The position numbers and the translations under genes were made by a program. A model generated the notes under the pieces. The model was not told the origin of the DNA, made no database searches, and saw nothing but the letters and a program-made list of their open reading frames with translations. 10,816 bases of DNA. Source: Treponema sp. (GTDB taxonomy: Bacteria > Spirochaetota > Spirochaetia > Treponematales > Treponemataceae). Position 1 is the first letter of the stretch, and every line of letters starts with the position of its first letter. Where the stretch lies: the NCBI GenBank assembly GCA_017453705.1, contig JAFTEK010000325.1, forward strand, positions 1 to 10,816. Direction: 5' to 3'. Below are positions 1-5,910 of the stretch, piece after piece.

Positions 1-182
1 AGGATTACAAGCCACTCGCGGTAGTAACAGGCCACATCCATGAGAGCATCGGATACGACAAAATCGGAGACACCACCGTCATCAACCCAGGCTCCCTTGC
101 CGACGGCTATTACGCATGGCTTAGCATAGCTCACTCCCAAGACCGCTGGGAAGTCAAGCAGGTGGAGCTAAAGAGGGTTTAA
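1..182 (+). CDS. Metallophosphoesterase, C-terminal fragment (5' end outside window)
   Basis: This is the last 59 codons of a gene entering from the left, read from base 3 to the TAA at 180-182. It shows a GHIHE motif (residues 10-14 of the fragment) followed by NPGSL (28-32), the pair that ends class III calcineurin-like phosphoesterases of the Icc/YfcE type. In that family the two histidines of GHxH bind the dinuclear metal centre, and the NPGS turn closes the last strand before a short C-terminal hairpin. The substrate cannot be told, because the N-terminal metal ligands (DxH, GDxxD, GNHD) lie outside the window. The gene converges on the TIGR02757 gene with only 23 bases between stop codons. 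No convincing terminator is visible in the gap. The family call is fairly secure; the subfamily is not. Confidence 0.8.
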   Translation, partial: DYKPLAVVTGHIHESIGYDKIGDTTVINPGSLADGYYAWLSIAHSQDRWEVKQVELKRV

Positions 183-205
183 ATTAAAACGTGCAAGCGG
201 AGGTT

Positions 206-985
206 TTAGCCGTCAACCCCCAGGCCAAAAAGGGCATAATCCCCTCTTGAGGGGTCTCCGGGGAATATTTCGGCCATTTTCTCAGTCAGCTCAAAGGCAC
301 ACTTTAACGTGGCCGCCCTCACTTTGCCAGACGCAGACGGTGACAGCAGCCCCAGGCGGGTCGATTCCTGCATCACATGGGTATCAAGGGGTACAAGCAG
401 GTCTGCCTTGCTGTACCAGGACGACCACAAGCCCAAGTCCACGGGGGAAGAATCCCTGACCATCCAACGCAAGAACATATTGATTTTCTTAAAGGCACAG
501 TCTGCCGAGTGCGGAATAAGGCTACATTCAGCCGGGAAAAAGCGGGAGATAAGCTGGCACAGGTGGCGGCACTCTTCTTTTTGTCCTGTCTCCCCCTCCT
601 GTTCTTCCAGCCACTTTTCCTTGAAATAATCCCCAAGGCTCTTTTCCTGCATGATTTTCTGCAATGTAGCAAAGAGGGATCTGACTGCCGCGTAACTGTA
701 AGTTCGGTAAAAGGAGGCCGGAGAATCAGGGAAATGGCAGTCCCATAGTCCGGAGACAATCCAGTCAGAGGGGCTTTTCCCCGCAAAATCCAGAATTGTC
801 TCCACATGTGAAAGAATTTGCTCACGCCTGCCAAAAGCCAGGGAAGAAGCGATAAAAGCGACTATCTCCTGATCTTCCCTATGCTGATAGCGGTGCATAA
901 AGCAGGAAGGGTCACGTGACAGAAAGTCAGGCCTCTCGTACTTATCCGCAAGATATGCCAGCCTATCCTTGAGATTGCTGTCCAA
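206..985 (-). CDS. TIGR02757 / DUF2400 family protein, possible HhH-GPD-like fold
   Basis: A 259-residue protein of the uncharacterised TIGR02757 (DUF2400) family, close to the usual family length. Family hallmarks visible are an N-terminal YxxPDFLxxDP stretch (17-26), HRYxxxEDQEIVAFIASxLAFGRR (31-54), KKINMFLRWMVR (166-177), VPLDTHV (198-204) and the C-terminal end YALFGLGVD. The PLDTHV segment followed by RLGLL looks like the (V/L)DTH motif around the catalytic Asp of endonuclease III-type HhH-GPD glycosylases, here D201. That comparison is my inference; no enzymatic role is established. The start is TTG at 985: an in-frame TAA lies 15 bases upstream, no ATG occurs before codon 30, and the family's N-terminal block would be lost with a later start. 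AGGG and GGAG lie 5 and 11 bases upstream. It sits 52 bases downstream of the hydrogenase/chemoreceptor gene on the same strand, with no terminator between, so co-transcription is likely. Confidence 0.85.
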   Translation of the reverse strand: MDSNLKDRLAYLADKYERPDFLSRDPSCFMHRYQHREDQEIVAFIASSLAFGRREQILSHVETILDFAGKSPSDWIVSGLWDCHFPDSPASFYRTYSYAAVRSLFATLQKIMQEKSLGDYFKEKWLEEQEGETGQKEECRHLCQLISRFFPAECSLIPHSADCAFKKINMFLRWMVRDSSPVDLGLWSSWYSKADLLVPLDTHVMQESTRLGLLSPSASGKVRAATLKCAFELTEKMAEIFPGDPSRGDYALFGLGVDG

Positions 986-1037
986 ATTAACCCTAGCTCC
1001 TTATGCGGATTATGATAGCATGACCAGACAAGGCCGT

Positions 1038-3131
1038 CTACCTTCCCTGACCAATGCTCTCCACGGCCTTTATGACGTTCCTGGTGTTGTTGCTCAGGTT
1101 GGCGGCAGCATCCTCAACGGCGCGGGTTCCCTCCTTCATCTGCTCAAGGCTCCTGAGCAGCTGCTTGTTGCCCTCGCTCTGCTCCTCCATGGAGCTTTTG
1201 ACCTCCAGCTCGTGAGCCTTGACGTTCTCCATCAAGCTGACGACGTTCTCGAACTCGCTGTTGGCCTCATTGGACTTGCTGTAAGCCCCGTCCACCATGC
1301 CCTTTATCTTCTTGAGGACATCGCTTATCTTCTTGGCCTCGCTGCCTGAATCTTCGGCAAGGTTGCGGATTTCGTCCGCGACGACGGAGAAGCCCGCGCC
1401 GAAGTCTCCCGCATGTGCGGCTTCGATGGCGGCGTTCATGGCCAGCAGGTTGGTCTGGCTCGCTATCTTCTGGATGGCTCCGCTCATCTCCATGAGGGAC
1501 GAGGATTCCTTTTCTATCGCGCCGACCAGCTTGTCAACCTCGGACAGCTTGAGCCTGCCGTCCTGGGTCGCCTCCTCAAGCTCGCTCACTATCTGGAAGT
1601 TCTTGTCCACGATGCTGTTTATGGAGCTGATATTGCTGACCATCTCCTCGATTGCGGAGGACGAGGCGGCAACATCCTTGGCCATCCTGCCGGTCACGTT
1701 GTTCAGGCTCTCCACGCCAGCACGGGTGCCCTCAAGCAGCTTGACGCTCTCGTCAGTTATGCTGTTGACGGCCTCATGTATCTTCTTCTCGTGGTCTTTG
1801 TTGGCAAGGTACAGGACGTAGTGGTGGCAGTTTTCCCGACGGTTCAAGCCGTTGAATATGGCGACCGCCATCTGCTCGCAGCCGGTGTAGCCGCAGGCCC
1901 CGCAGTCGTAGAGGTCGGACTTGCTGCGTTTTTCCATGCTGATAAAAATCTGCTGCAGCTCTTCCTGGGTCGGAGTCTTGATGAACTTCCGCGTCGCCGC
2001 GCTGCGGTCGTTGTACTTGCGCTCGTATATGCCGCTCTTCCAGTATTCGTCCACGGTCTTTTCCAGCTTCTTGAGCGCAGACTTGCTCTTCTTGTAGCCA
2101 GCGGTCTTCCACTGCTCCTGCCTGTCGTAGGCGCGCCGTTCGACCAGCTCTTCCAGCCCGTCCAAGGGCATGCTGTTGTTCGTCGTACCGCCGCCCCGGT
2201 TGCAGCCCTTCTCGCAGTTCAGGCAGTCCACCAGCCGGTAGTAGGGTTTGACACCGGAGTTGAGCGAGCGGTCAAGGCCGGAAAGGTATTCGAATACGGC
2301 GGGCTGGCCCTCAATCTTGCGGGTCTGGGAGGAGATGCCGGGTATGAACCTTTCCGCCGTCCGCATGAGGCCGCCGGGGGTGGAATAGAGGACGGCCCGT
2401 TCGGCGAGGGGGTTGTCATAGTGGACCTTGGGGAAACTGGACAGGTCTATGCCATGCTCTTTGAAGTAGCAGTCCAGGCTTTTCATAGTCACGTTGTAGT
2501 CGCCCCTGCCGTTCTCGTCGAACTCGCGCCGCTTGGCGAAGCAGGGCGATATCGCGGCAATCTTGCAGTCCCTGTAGGCGGGGTAGAAGTGGCGGATGCA
2601 TTCAACGGTATGCGCCATGGGGCTGTCCGCTTTTGCCAAGTGCTGTATCAGCTGGGGCCGGTAAATCTCTATGAAGCTGACCAGGGCGGGGCAGGGCTGG
2701 GAAATCATAATCGTCGGGTTTTCTTTCTTTATCTGTTCGACATAGCTCTTGGTGGTCAGCTCCGCGCCGAAGGCCACGTCAAAGACGGCCTTGACCCCTA
2801 TGGACTTGAGCCAGCCGTTAAGCTCCAAATCCTTTCCGGCAAAGTTGACGGCGACGGCGGGGGCGACGATGGCCACGATGGGCGTACCGGCCTTGAGGTC
2901 GCGGAAAAAGGCCTCGCTGTCGTCAATGCCTGTCCTGGCCCCGTGGACGCAGGCATCTATGCAGGTACCACAGCCTATGCACAGGTCGTGGTTGACGGAG
3001 ACATGGTTGCCGGATCCGTTGTTGCACATCTTGACGGGGCAGACGCTTATACACCTATGACAGTTACAGCATTTCTCCGGATCCACGTATACGACGGGGC
3101 GGAGATGCTCGGAATTTGAGTATTCGTTCAT
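1038..3131 (-). CDS. Soluble [FeFe]-hydrogenase-like sensor fused to a methyl-accepting chemotaxis domain
   Basis: 697 residues, no signal peptide or membrane helix, so cytoplasmic. Domains in order: a 2[4Fe-4S] ferredoxin module (C21-C24-C27-C31P and C51-C54-C57-C61); an [FeFe]-hydrogenase large-subunit H-cluster domain (about 80-320); a further Fe-S domain of the PF04060 type (C410, C413, C418, C435); and an MCP signalling hairpin (about 455-695) with the conserved tip QTNLLAMNAAIEAA at 559-572. H-cluster motifs are recognisable: L1 SQPCP (144-148), L2 SPCFAKRRE (195-203, keeping the Lys and Glu) and L3 CEKGC (306-310). The cysteine used as proton relay in catalytic enzymes (first Cys of TSCCP) is Pro146. 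This fits the sensory rather than the H2-turnover class. Likely role: H2 or redox input to CheA/CheW. No PAS domain or C-terminal CheR pentapeptide is seen. The ATG has AGGTG 4 bases upstream. The GC content is above that of most neighbours. Whether it binds a full H-cluster is unknown. Confidence 0.88.
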   Translation of the reverse strand: MNEYSNSEHLRPVVYVDPEKCCNCHRCISVCPVKMCNNGSGNHVSVNHDLCIGCGTCIDACVHGARTGIDDSEAFFRDLKAGTPIVAIVAPAVAVNFAGKDLELNGWLKSIGVKAVFDVAFGAELTTKSYVEQIKKENPTIMISQPCPALVSFIEIYRPQLIQHLAKADSPMAHTVECIRHFYPAYRDCKIAAISPCFAKRREFDENGRGDYNVTMKSLDCYFKEHGIDLSSFPKVHYDNPLAERAVLYSTPGGLMRTAERFIPGISSQTRKIEGQPAVFEYLSGLDRSLNSGVKPYYRLVDCLNCEKGCNRGGGTTNNSMPLDGLEELVERRAYDRQEQWKTAGYKKSKSALKKLEKTVDEYWKSGIYERKYNDRSAATRKFIKTPTQEELQQIFISMEKRSKSDLYDCGACGYTGCEQMAVAIFNGLNRRENCHHYVLYLANKDHEKKIHEAVNSITDESVKLLEGTRAGVESLNNVTGRMAKDVAASSSAIEEMVSNISSINSIVDKNFQIVSELEEATQDGRLKLSEVDKLVGAIEKESSSLMEMSGAIQKIASQTNLLAMNAAIEAAHAGDFGAGFSVVADEIRNLAEDSGSEAKKISDVLKKIKGMVDGAYSKSNEANSEFENVVSLMENVKAHELEVKSSMEEQSEGNKQLLRSLEQMKEGTRAVEDAAANLSNNTRNVIKAVESIGQGR

Positions 3132-3181
3132 AAATCACCTGAAAGCCACAAAAATCACGGCAATAAAAGCAGTATATATCA

Positions 3182-3209
3182 ATTATATCACGTCCACATG
3201 AAAAAGCAA
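3182..3209 (-). promoter_or_regulatory. Predicted sigma-70 promoter of the hydrogenase/chemoreceptor gene
   Basis: On the minus strand, TTGCTT (3209-3204) and a perfect TATAAT (3187-3182) are separated by 16 bases. Transcription would start near 3175, leaving a leader of about 45 bases. The -10 lies in two abutting 9-base near-repeats, TGATATAAT and TGATATATA, so a second overlapping -10 is possible. Read by eye only. Confidence 0.55.
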
Positions 3210-3244
3210 TCGCATGGCCGTCCGTGTGCTTCCGAATAGCACTA

Positions 3245-3273
3245 TTGACTATGGGGGAAAGATTTGTTATGAT
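3245..3273 (+). promoter_or_regulatory. Predicted strong sigma-70 promoter of the rpsF operon
   Basis: TTGACT (3245-3250), a 17-base spacer and TATGAT (3268-3273), with TG one base upstream of the -10 (TGTTATGAT) as in an extended -10 promoter. Start of transcription is expected near 3280, giving a leader of about 54 bases that holds a hairpin and then AAAAGGAG. This fits the high expression expected of a ribosomal protein operon. Confidence 0.75.
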
Positions 3274-3285
3274 TTTATACCCCTT

Positions 3286-3305
3286 GGAGCGGGCTAGACC
3301 GCTCC
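3286..3305 (+). promoter_or_regulatory. Hairpin in the rpsF leader, candidate S6:S18 autoregulatory site
   Basis: GGAGCGG (3286-3292) and CCGCTCC (3299-3305) form a perfect 7-bp stem around a 6-base loop, immediately after the predicted transcription start and 12 bases before the ribosome binding site. No T-run follows, so it is not a terminator. In many bacteria the S6:S18 complex represses this operon by binding a leader hairpin carrying a CCG element. Here a CCG sits at the base of the loop, but I cannot match the published motif in detail. Confidence 0.5.
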
Positions 3306-3333
3306 CAATTCAAGACCAAAAGGAGATTGTACC

Positions 3334-3624
3334 ATGAGAAAGTATGAGCTCATGACTGTCTATCCGGAGGCGGAAGACAAGTTCAAGGCAGGTTCGGACA
3401 CGCTTAAGGCCGACCTTGCCACGTTTGGAGTTGAGATTGAGAAGGAAGAGCCATTTGGCGACCGCGATCTCACCTATGAAATCAAAAAACTGCGCCGTGG
3501 ACGCTTTGTCCTTATGCACATCAAGGCTAACCCCGCAAAGATTTCCGAGATGGACAGGCAGTTCAAGCTGAACGCAAACCTTCTTCGCTATCTTTTCGTC
3601 CTTAAGGACGAGAAAGAAGCCTAA
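3334..3624 (+). CDS. rpsF: 30S ribosomal protein S6
   Basis: 96 residues, normal length for bacterial S6. It begins MRKYELMTVYPE, the first strand of the S6 ferredoxin-like fold, and carries the family block KKLRRGRFVLMHIKANP (51-67) followed by LNANLLRYLFV near the end. S6 binds the central domain of 16S rRNA together with S18 on the platform of the small subunit. The start is well set by AAAAGGAG at 3318-3325, 8 bases upstream of the ATG. It is the first gene of the rpsF-ssb-rpsR-rplI operon, with ssb following after 20 bases. There is no long acidic or glutamate-repeat tail such as E. coli S6 acquires by RimK modification. Confidence 0.97.
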   Translation: MRKYELMTVYPEAEDKFKAGSDTLKADLATFGVEIEKEEPFGDRDLTYEIKKLRRGRFVLMHIKANPAKISEMDRQFKLNANLLRYLFVLKDEKEA

Positions 3625-3644
3625 GCGAACAAAGGGAATTCCCG

Positions 3645-4127
3645 ATGGCATCTGATATAAACAGCGTAATTCTGGTTGGAAGGCTCACTAGGGACGCGGA
3701 GCTCAGCTATCTGCCGAGCGGAACGGCCGCGCTTGCTTTTTCCATCGCTGTAAACCGCAGCAAGAAGGAAGGAGAGCAGTGGGTCGAGGAAGCCAACTTC
3801 TTCGATATTTCCTATATCAGCAAATCGGCGGAAAACTTCAAGCAGTACCTGGTAAAAGGCAAGCAGGTTGGAATCCAGGGTTCGCTGAAGCAGGACAGAT
3901 GGCAGGACAAGGAGAGCGGCCAGAACCGTTCCAAGATAAAAATCATGGCATCTTCAGTGCAGCTTTTAGGCGGACGAAGCGATTCTGGTGCAGGTGGCGG
4001 TTACTCCGGCTCAGGCTACCAGTCTGGTGGGCAGGCAAGGTCTGCCTACACGCCCCAGCCCATGTCTCCCCAGGCAGACAGTTATGGCGGCGACAACGGG
4101 GGATTCCCCGAAGACGTGCCGTTCTAA
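3645..4127 (+). CDS. ssb: Single-stranded DNA-binding protein
   Basis: 160 residues. An N-terminal OB fold (1-108) starts INSVILVGRLTRDAEL and includes NFFDISYISKSAENFKQYL and KGKQVGIQGSLKQDRW. A glycine/serine/glutamine-rich linker (about 109-152) leads to the acidic tip FPEDVPF, equivalent to the DDDIPF tail that recruits replication and repair enzymes. It coats single-stranded DNA, normally as a tetramer. The gene lies between rpsF and rpsR, the standard bacterial arrangement, so it is co-transcribed with S6 and S18. The ribosome binding site is weak and lies in the 10-base palindrome GGGAATTCCC (3634-3643), which ends one base before the ATG. The start is supported by the usual MA(S/x)DxNSVILVGRLT alignment. 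Confidence 0.97.
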   Translation: MASDINSVILVGRLTRDAELSYLPSGTAALAFSIAVNRSKKEGEQWVEEANFFDISYISKSAENFKQYLVKGKQVGIQGSLKQDRWQDKESGQNRSKIKIMASSVQLLGGRSDSGAGGGYSGSGYQSGGQARSAYTPQPMSPQADSYGGDNGGFPEDVPF

Positions 4128-4155
4128 ATTCAAGCAAATTTAACAGGAGTTTTAC

Positions 4156-4485
4156 ATGTCAGACGAAATGACAAATAATCTAGATAGCAAGATGGACGAG
4201 AACGCCCAGGCAGCTGTCACCCAGGGTGCGGATGCAGGACGTGATGACGATGGACGCGGACGTGCAAAGGGACGTGCCTTCTTCCACAAGAGGGTCTGCC
4301 GTTTCTGTGCCAACAAGACCAAGATAGACTACAAGGATGCTGAGGCTCTCCGCCGCTTTACAACCGAGCGCGGTAAAATTCTCCCACGCCGCATCACCGG
4401 CACTTGTGCCAAGCACCAGAGGGAGCTTGCCCGTGCAATCAAGAGGGCTAGGTCTATCTGCCTTCTGCCATACGTAGCCGACTAA
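4156..4485 (+). CDS. rpsR: 30S ribosomal protein S18, zinc-ribbon-like form with N-terminal extension
   Basis: 109 residues, about 30 longer than typical S18. The conserved core begins near [10 protein letters not shown] (42-51) and contains [22 protein letters not shown] (58-79), [19 protein letters not shown] (81-99) and the end LLPY. C48, C51, C84 and H87 give a CxxC...CxxH set, the metal-binding form of S18 (a 'C+' protein). The first 40 residues are rich in Asp, Asn, Gln and Ala, look disordered, and are not part of the family core. S18 pairs with S6 on the 30S platform. AGGAG at 4145-4149 lies 6 bases before the ATG, which supports the long form; no later in-frame start has such a site. 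The stop is followed by a structured intergenic RNA before rplI. Confidence 0.95.
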   Translation: MSDEMTNNLDSKMDENAQAAVTQGADAGRDDDGRGRAKGRAFFHKRVCRFCANKTKIDYKDAEALRRFTTERGKILPRRITGTCAKHQRELARAIKRARSICLLPYVAD

Positions 4486-4495
4486 GGATGTGTAG

Positions 4496-4534
4496 CTACC
4501 GCTGCTGGCCAACTCCTGGTCATTCTGGCGGTAG
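4496..4534 (+). ncRNA. Structured RNA element between rpsR and rplI
   Basis: A two-part hairpin. The lower helix pairs 4496-4504 with 4526-4534 (9 bp, of which the first 7, CTACCGC/GCGGTAG, are perfect and the last 2 are G-U). An internal loop (C4505 against TTC 4523-4525) follows. The upper helix pairs 4506-4511 with 4517-4522 (6 bp, one G-U) and closes a 5-base loop, ACTCC. There is no T-run after it, so it is not an intrinsic terminator. It ends 15 bases before the rplI ribosome binding site. Possible roles are an RNase processing site, mRNA stabiliser or protein-binding control site for rplI. Pairing was worked out by hand; conservation is untested. Confidence 0.5.
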
Positions 4535-4560
4535 AATTTCAAAAGCAATAGGAGCTTGAT

Positions 4561-5121
4561 ATGAAAGTTATACTTAATGATGATGTAAAGCACTTGGGTG
4601 AGATGGGTGACATAAAGAATGTTGCCCGTGGATATGCCAGGAACTACCTCTTTCCCCGCGGATATGCAGTTCCCGATACCCCGGAGGCCGAGGCCTACTT
4701 CGCCGGAAAGAAGGATGAGATTGAGGCCCGCAAGCAGGCCAAGCGCGACAACAGCCGCAGCATGAAGGAGAAGCTGGAGGCTCTGACCATAGAGATGACA
4801 CTGCCCGCTGGAAACAACGGCAAACTCTTTGGTTCTGTTTCCAGCCAGACCATCATGGACTGGTTTGAAAAGAACGGCTATGAGATTGAGCGCAAGAGGA
4901 TTGAAATTCCCGGCCTGAGCTTTAAGGCTGTCGGAAACTTCACCTTCAAGGTTCACCTGTACGAATCAGATATCGCCGAGGTCAAGATTTCCATCAAGGC
5001 TCAGGAGACTGAGGAGACCAAGAAGGCTGCCCCAGCCCGCAAGCCCCGTGCAAAGGACAATGAGGCGAAGGCTTCTGAGGAGGCCGCTCCTGCGGCTGAG
5101 TCAAACGAGTCTTCCAACTAA
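4561..5121 (+). CDS. rplI: 50S ribosomal protein L9 with extended C-terminal tail
   Basis: 186 residues against the usual 147-150. The N-terminal domain carries the L9 signature: [16 protein letters not shown], then [16 protein letters not shown] (21-36). A long connecting helix follows (about 41-75), and the C-terminal rRNA-binding domain includes [15 protein letters not shown] (88-102) and the closing strands ending near 146. The remaining 40 residues are a low-complexity Ala/Glu/Lys/Pro tail with no recognised domain, probably disordered. L9 sits near the L1 stalk and helps keep reading frame. AGGAG at 4550-4554, 6 bases before the ATG, sets the start. It is the last gene of the operon and ends 20 bases before a strong terminator. 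Confidence 0.96.
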   Translation: MKVILNDDVKHLGEMGDIKNVARGYARNYLFPRGYAVPDTPEAEAYFAGKKDEIEARKQAKRDNSRSMKEKLEALTIEMTLPAGNNGKLFGSVSSQTIMDWFEKNGYEIERKRIEIPGLSFKAVGNFTFKVHLYESDIAEVKISIKAQETEETKKAAPARKPRAKDNEAKASEEAAPAAESNESSN

Positions 5122-5141
5122 GTCTTTGTCTTGACTGGCTG

Positions 5142-5174
5142 AAAGCCGATGGTTTAACACCGTCGGCTTTTTTT
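5142..5174 (+). terminator. Intrinsic terminator of the rpsF-ssb-rpsR-rplI operon
   Basis: Stem 5142-5153 pairs with 5159-5170 (12 bp: AAAGCCGATGGT against ACCGTCGGCTTT, one T-G wobble) around a 5-base loop, and seven T run through 5168-5174. It starts 20 bases after the rplI stop. On the opposite strand it lies 26 bases past the response regulator stop but is followed by only TTTC, so any effect in that direction should be weak. Confidence 0.92.
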
Positions 5175-5199
5175 ATGCCTGCCCGATTTTCATGTTTCC

Positions 5200-5910
5200 T
5201 TAGCTTCTTTCTTGTCCGTTGTATCTGTATAGGACGCAGGGGCGGCCACCGGTTTCGTAGTTGATGCTCTCGGAAGCCTTGCCGGTGTTGACAATGTAAT
5301 TCATGTAGTGGCGAACCGTGACTGCAGAAAGACCGACGTTCTCGGCAATAACATCCCCATTCAGCCAGCTATCCTGCTCTTTTAGGTAGGACAGGATATG
5401 AAGAAGCGTCTTTTCCTGGATGCCTTTAGGGTAGTCTTTGCCGGGTTCCGCGCCGCTTCCCTGTCCTCCATGTCCCCGTCCGTTGTTTATAATGCTGTCC
5501 ACGCTGCTCTGATCGAGCACTGAAACTGACTTTAAGGCAATCTTTTTGGCTTCGAATTTCTCAAGGGCGACTTGGAACCGCTCATAGGCGAACGGTTTTA
5601 TCAGGTAGTCTATAACCCCCAGGTGCATGGTATCTTCCAGTGTCTTACTGTCGTTGGCCGCCGTAACCATTATTACATCAGCCGAGCACTTGTGCTGTCT
5701 TAGCTGCTTTAAGGTTTCCACGCCGTCCAAGATTGGCATATATACATCAAGGATTATGAGATCCGCCTTATTGTCTTCAAGATAATCCAAGGCTTCTTGT
5801 CCGTTACGGCAGATAGTACAGACGCTGAACTGCTTGTTTTTACAGACATACTGCTCGTTTATCATCGCGACCATAGGGTCATCTTCCACGATTAAAACTT
5901 TATAGGACAT
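5200..5910 (-). CDS. CitB/DcuR-family response regulator
   Basis: 236 residues from the ATG at 5910. The receiver domain (about 3-122) has the acidic pair D10/D11, phospho-acceptor D55 in LDVYMP, T83 and K105 in KPF, counted from this ATG. After a glycine-rich linker (about 140-158), the C-terminal region carries a helix-turn-helix (about 183-207, SAVTVRHYMNYIV) and the ending GGRPxxLY that marks the CitB/DcuR/MalR group. Such regulators activate genes for uptake or fermentation of citrate and C4-dicarboxylates. A GTG one codon upstream (5913) is possible, but GAGG is better spaced for the ATG (7 bases against 4). The ATG overlaps the kinase stop by one base (TGATG), which implies translational coupling. 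Target genes are not evident in the window. Confidence 0.92.
   Translation of the reverse strand: MSYKVLIVEDDPMVAMINEQYVCKNKQFSVCTICRNGQEALDYLEDNKADLIILDVYMPILDGVETLKQLRQHKCSADVIMVTAANDSKTLEDTMHLGVIDYLIKPFAYERFQVALEKFEAKKIALKSVSVLDQSSVDSIINNGRGHGGQGSGAEPGKDYPKGIQEKTLLHILSYLKEQDSWLNGDVIAENVGLSAVTVRHYMNYIVNTGKASESINYETGGRPCVLYRYNGQERS

Noticed and set aside
186-207. AAAAC...GTTTT inverted repeat between the convergent phosphoesterase and TIGR02757 genes as a bidirectional terminator
   Set aside because: Only 5 mostly A-T pairs around a 12-base loop, with no GC-rich core and no following T-run; too weak to call.
206-748. Plus-strand open frames of 70-123 codons across the TIGR02757 gene
   Set aside because: They lack ribosome binding sites and family motifs and lie wholly opposite a gene with strong family similarity.
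1413-3119. 568-codon open frame on the plus strand opposite the hydrogenase/chemoreceptor gene
   Set aside because: Its translation is rich in Val, Gly, Ala and Leu with no recognisable motif, while the minus strand encodes clear Fe-S and MCP motifs throughout. It is the mirror of GC-rich codon use on the real strand.
4512-4540. The rpsR-rplI hairpin as an intrinsic terminator
   Set aside because: It is followed by AATTTC rather than a T-run, and rplI lies downstream in the same conserved operon without a visible promoter of its own.
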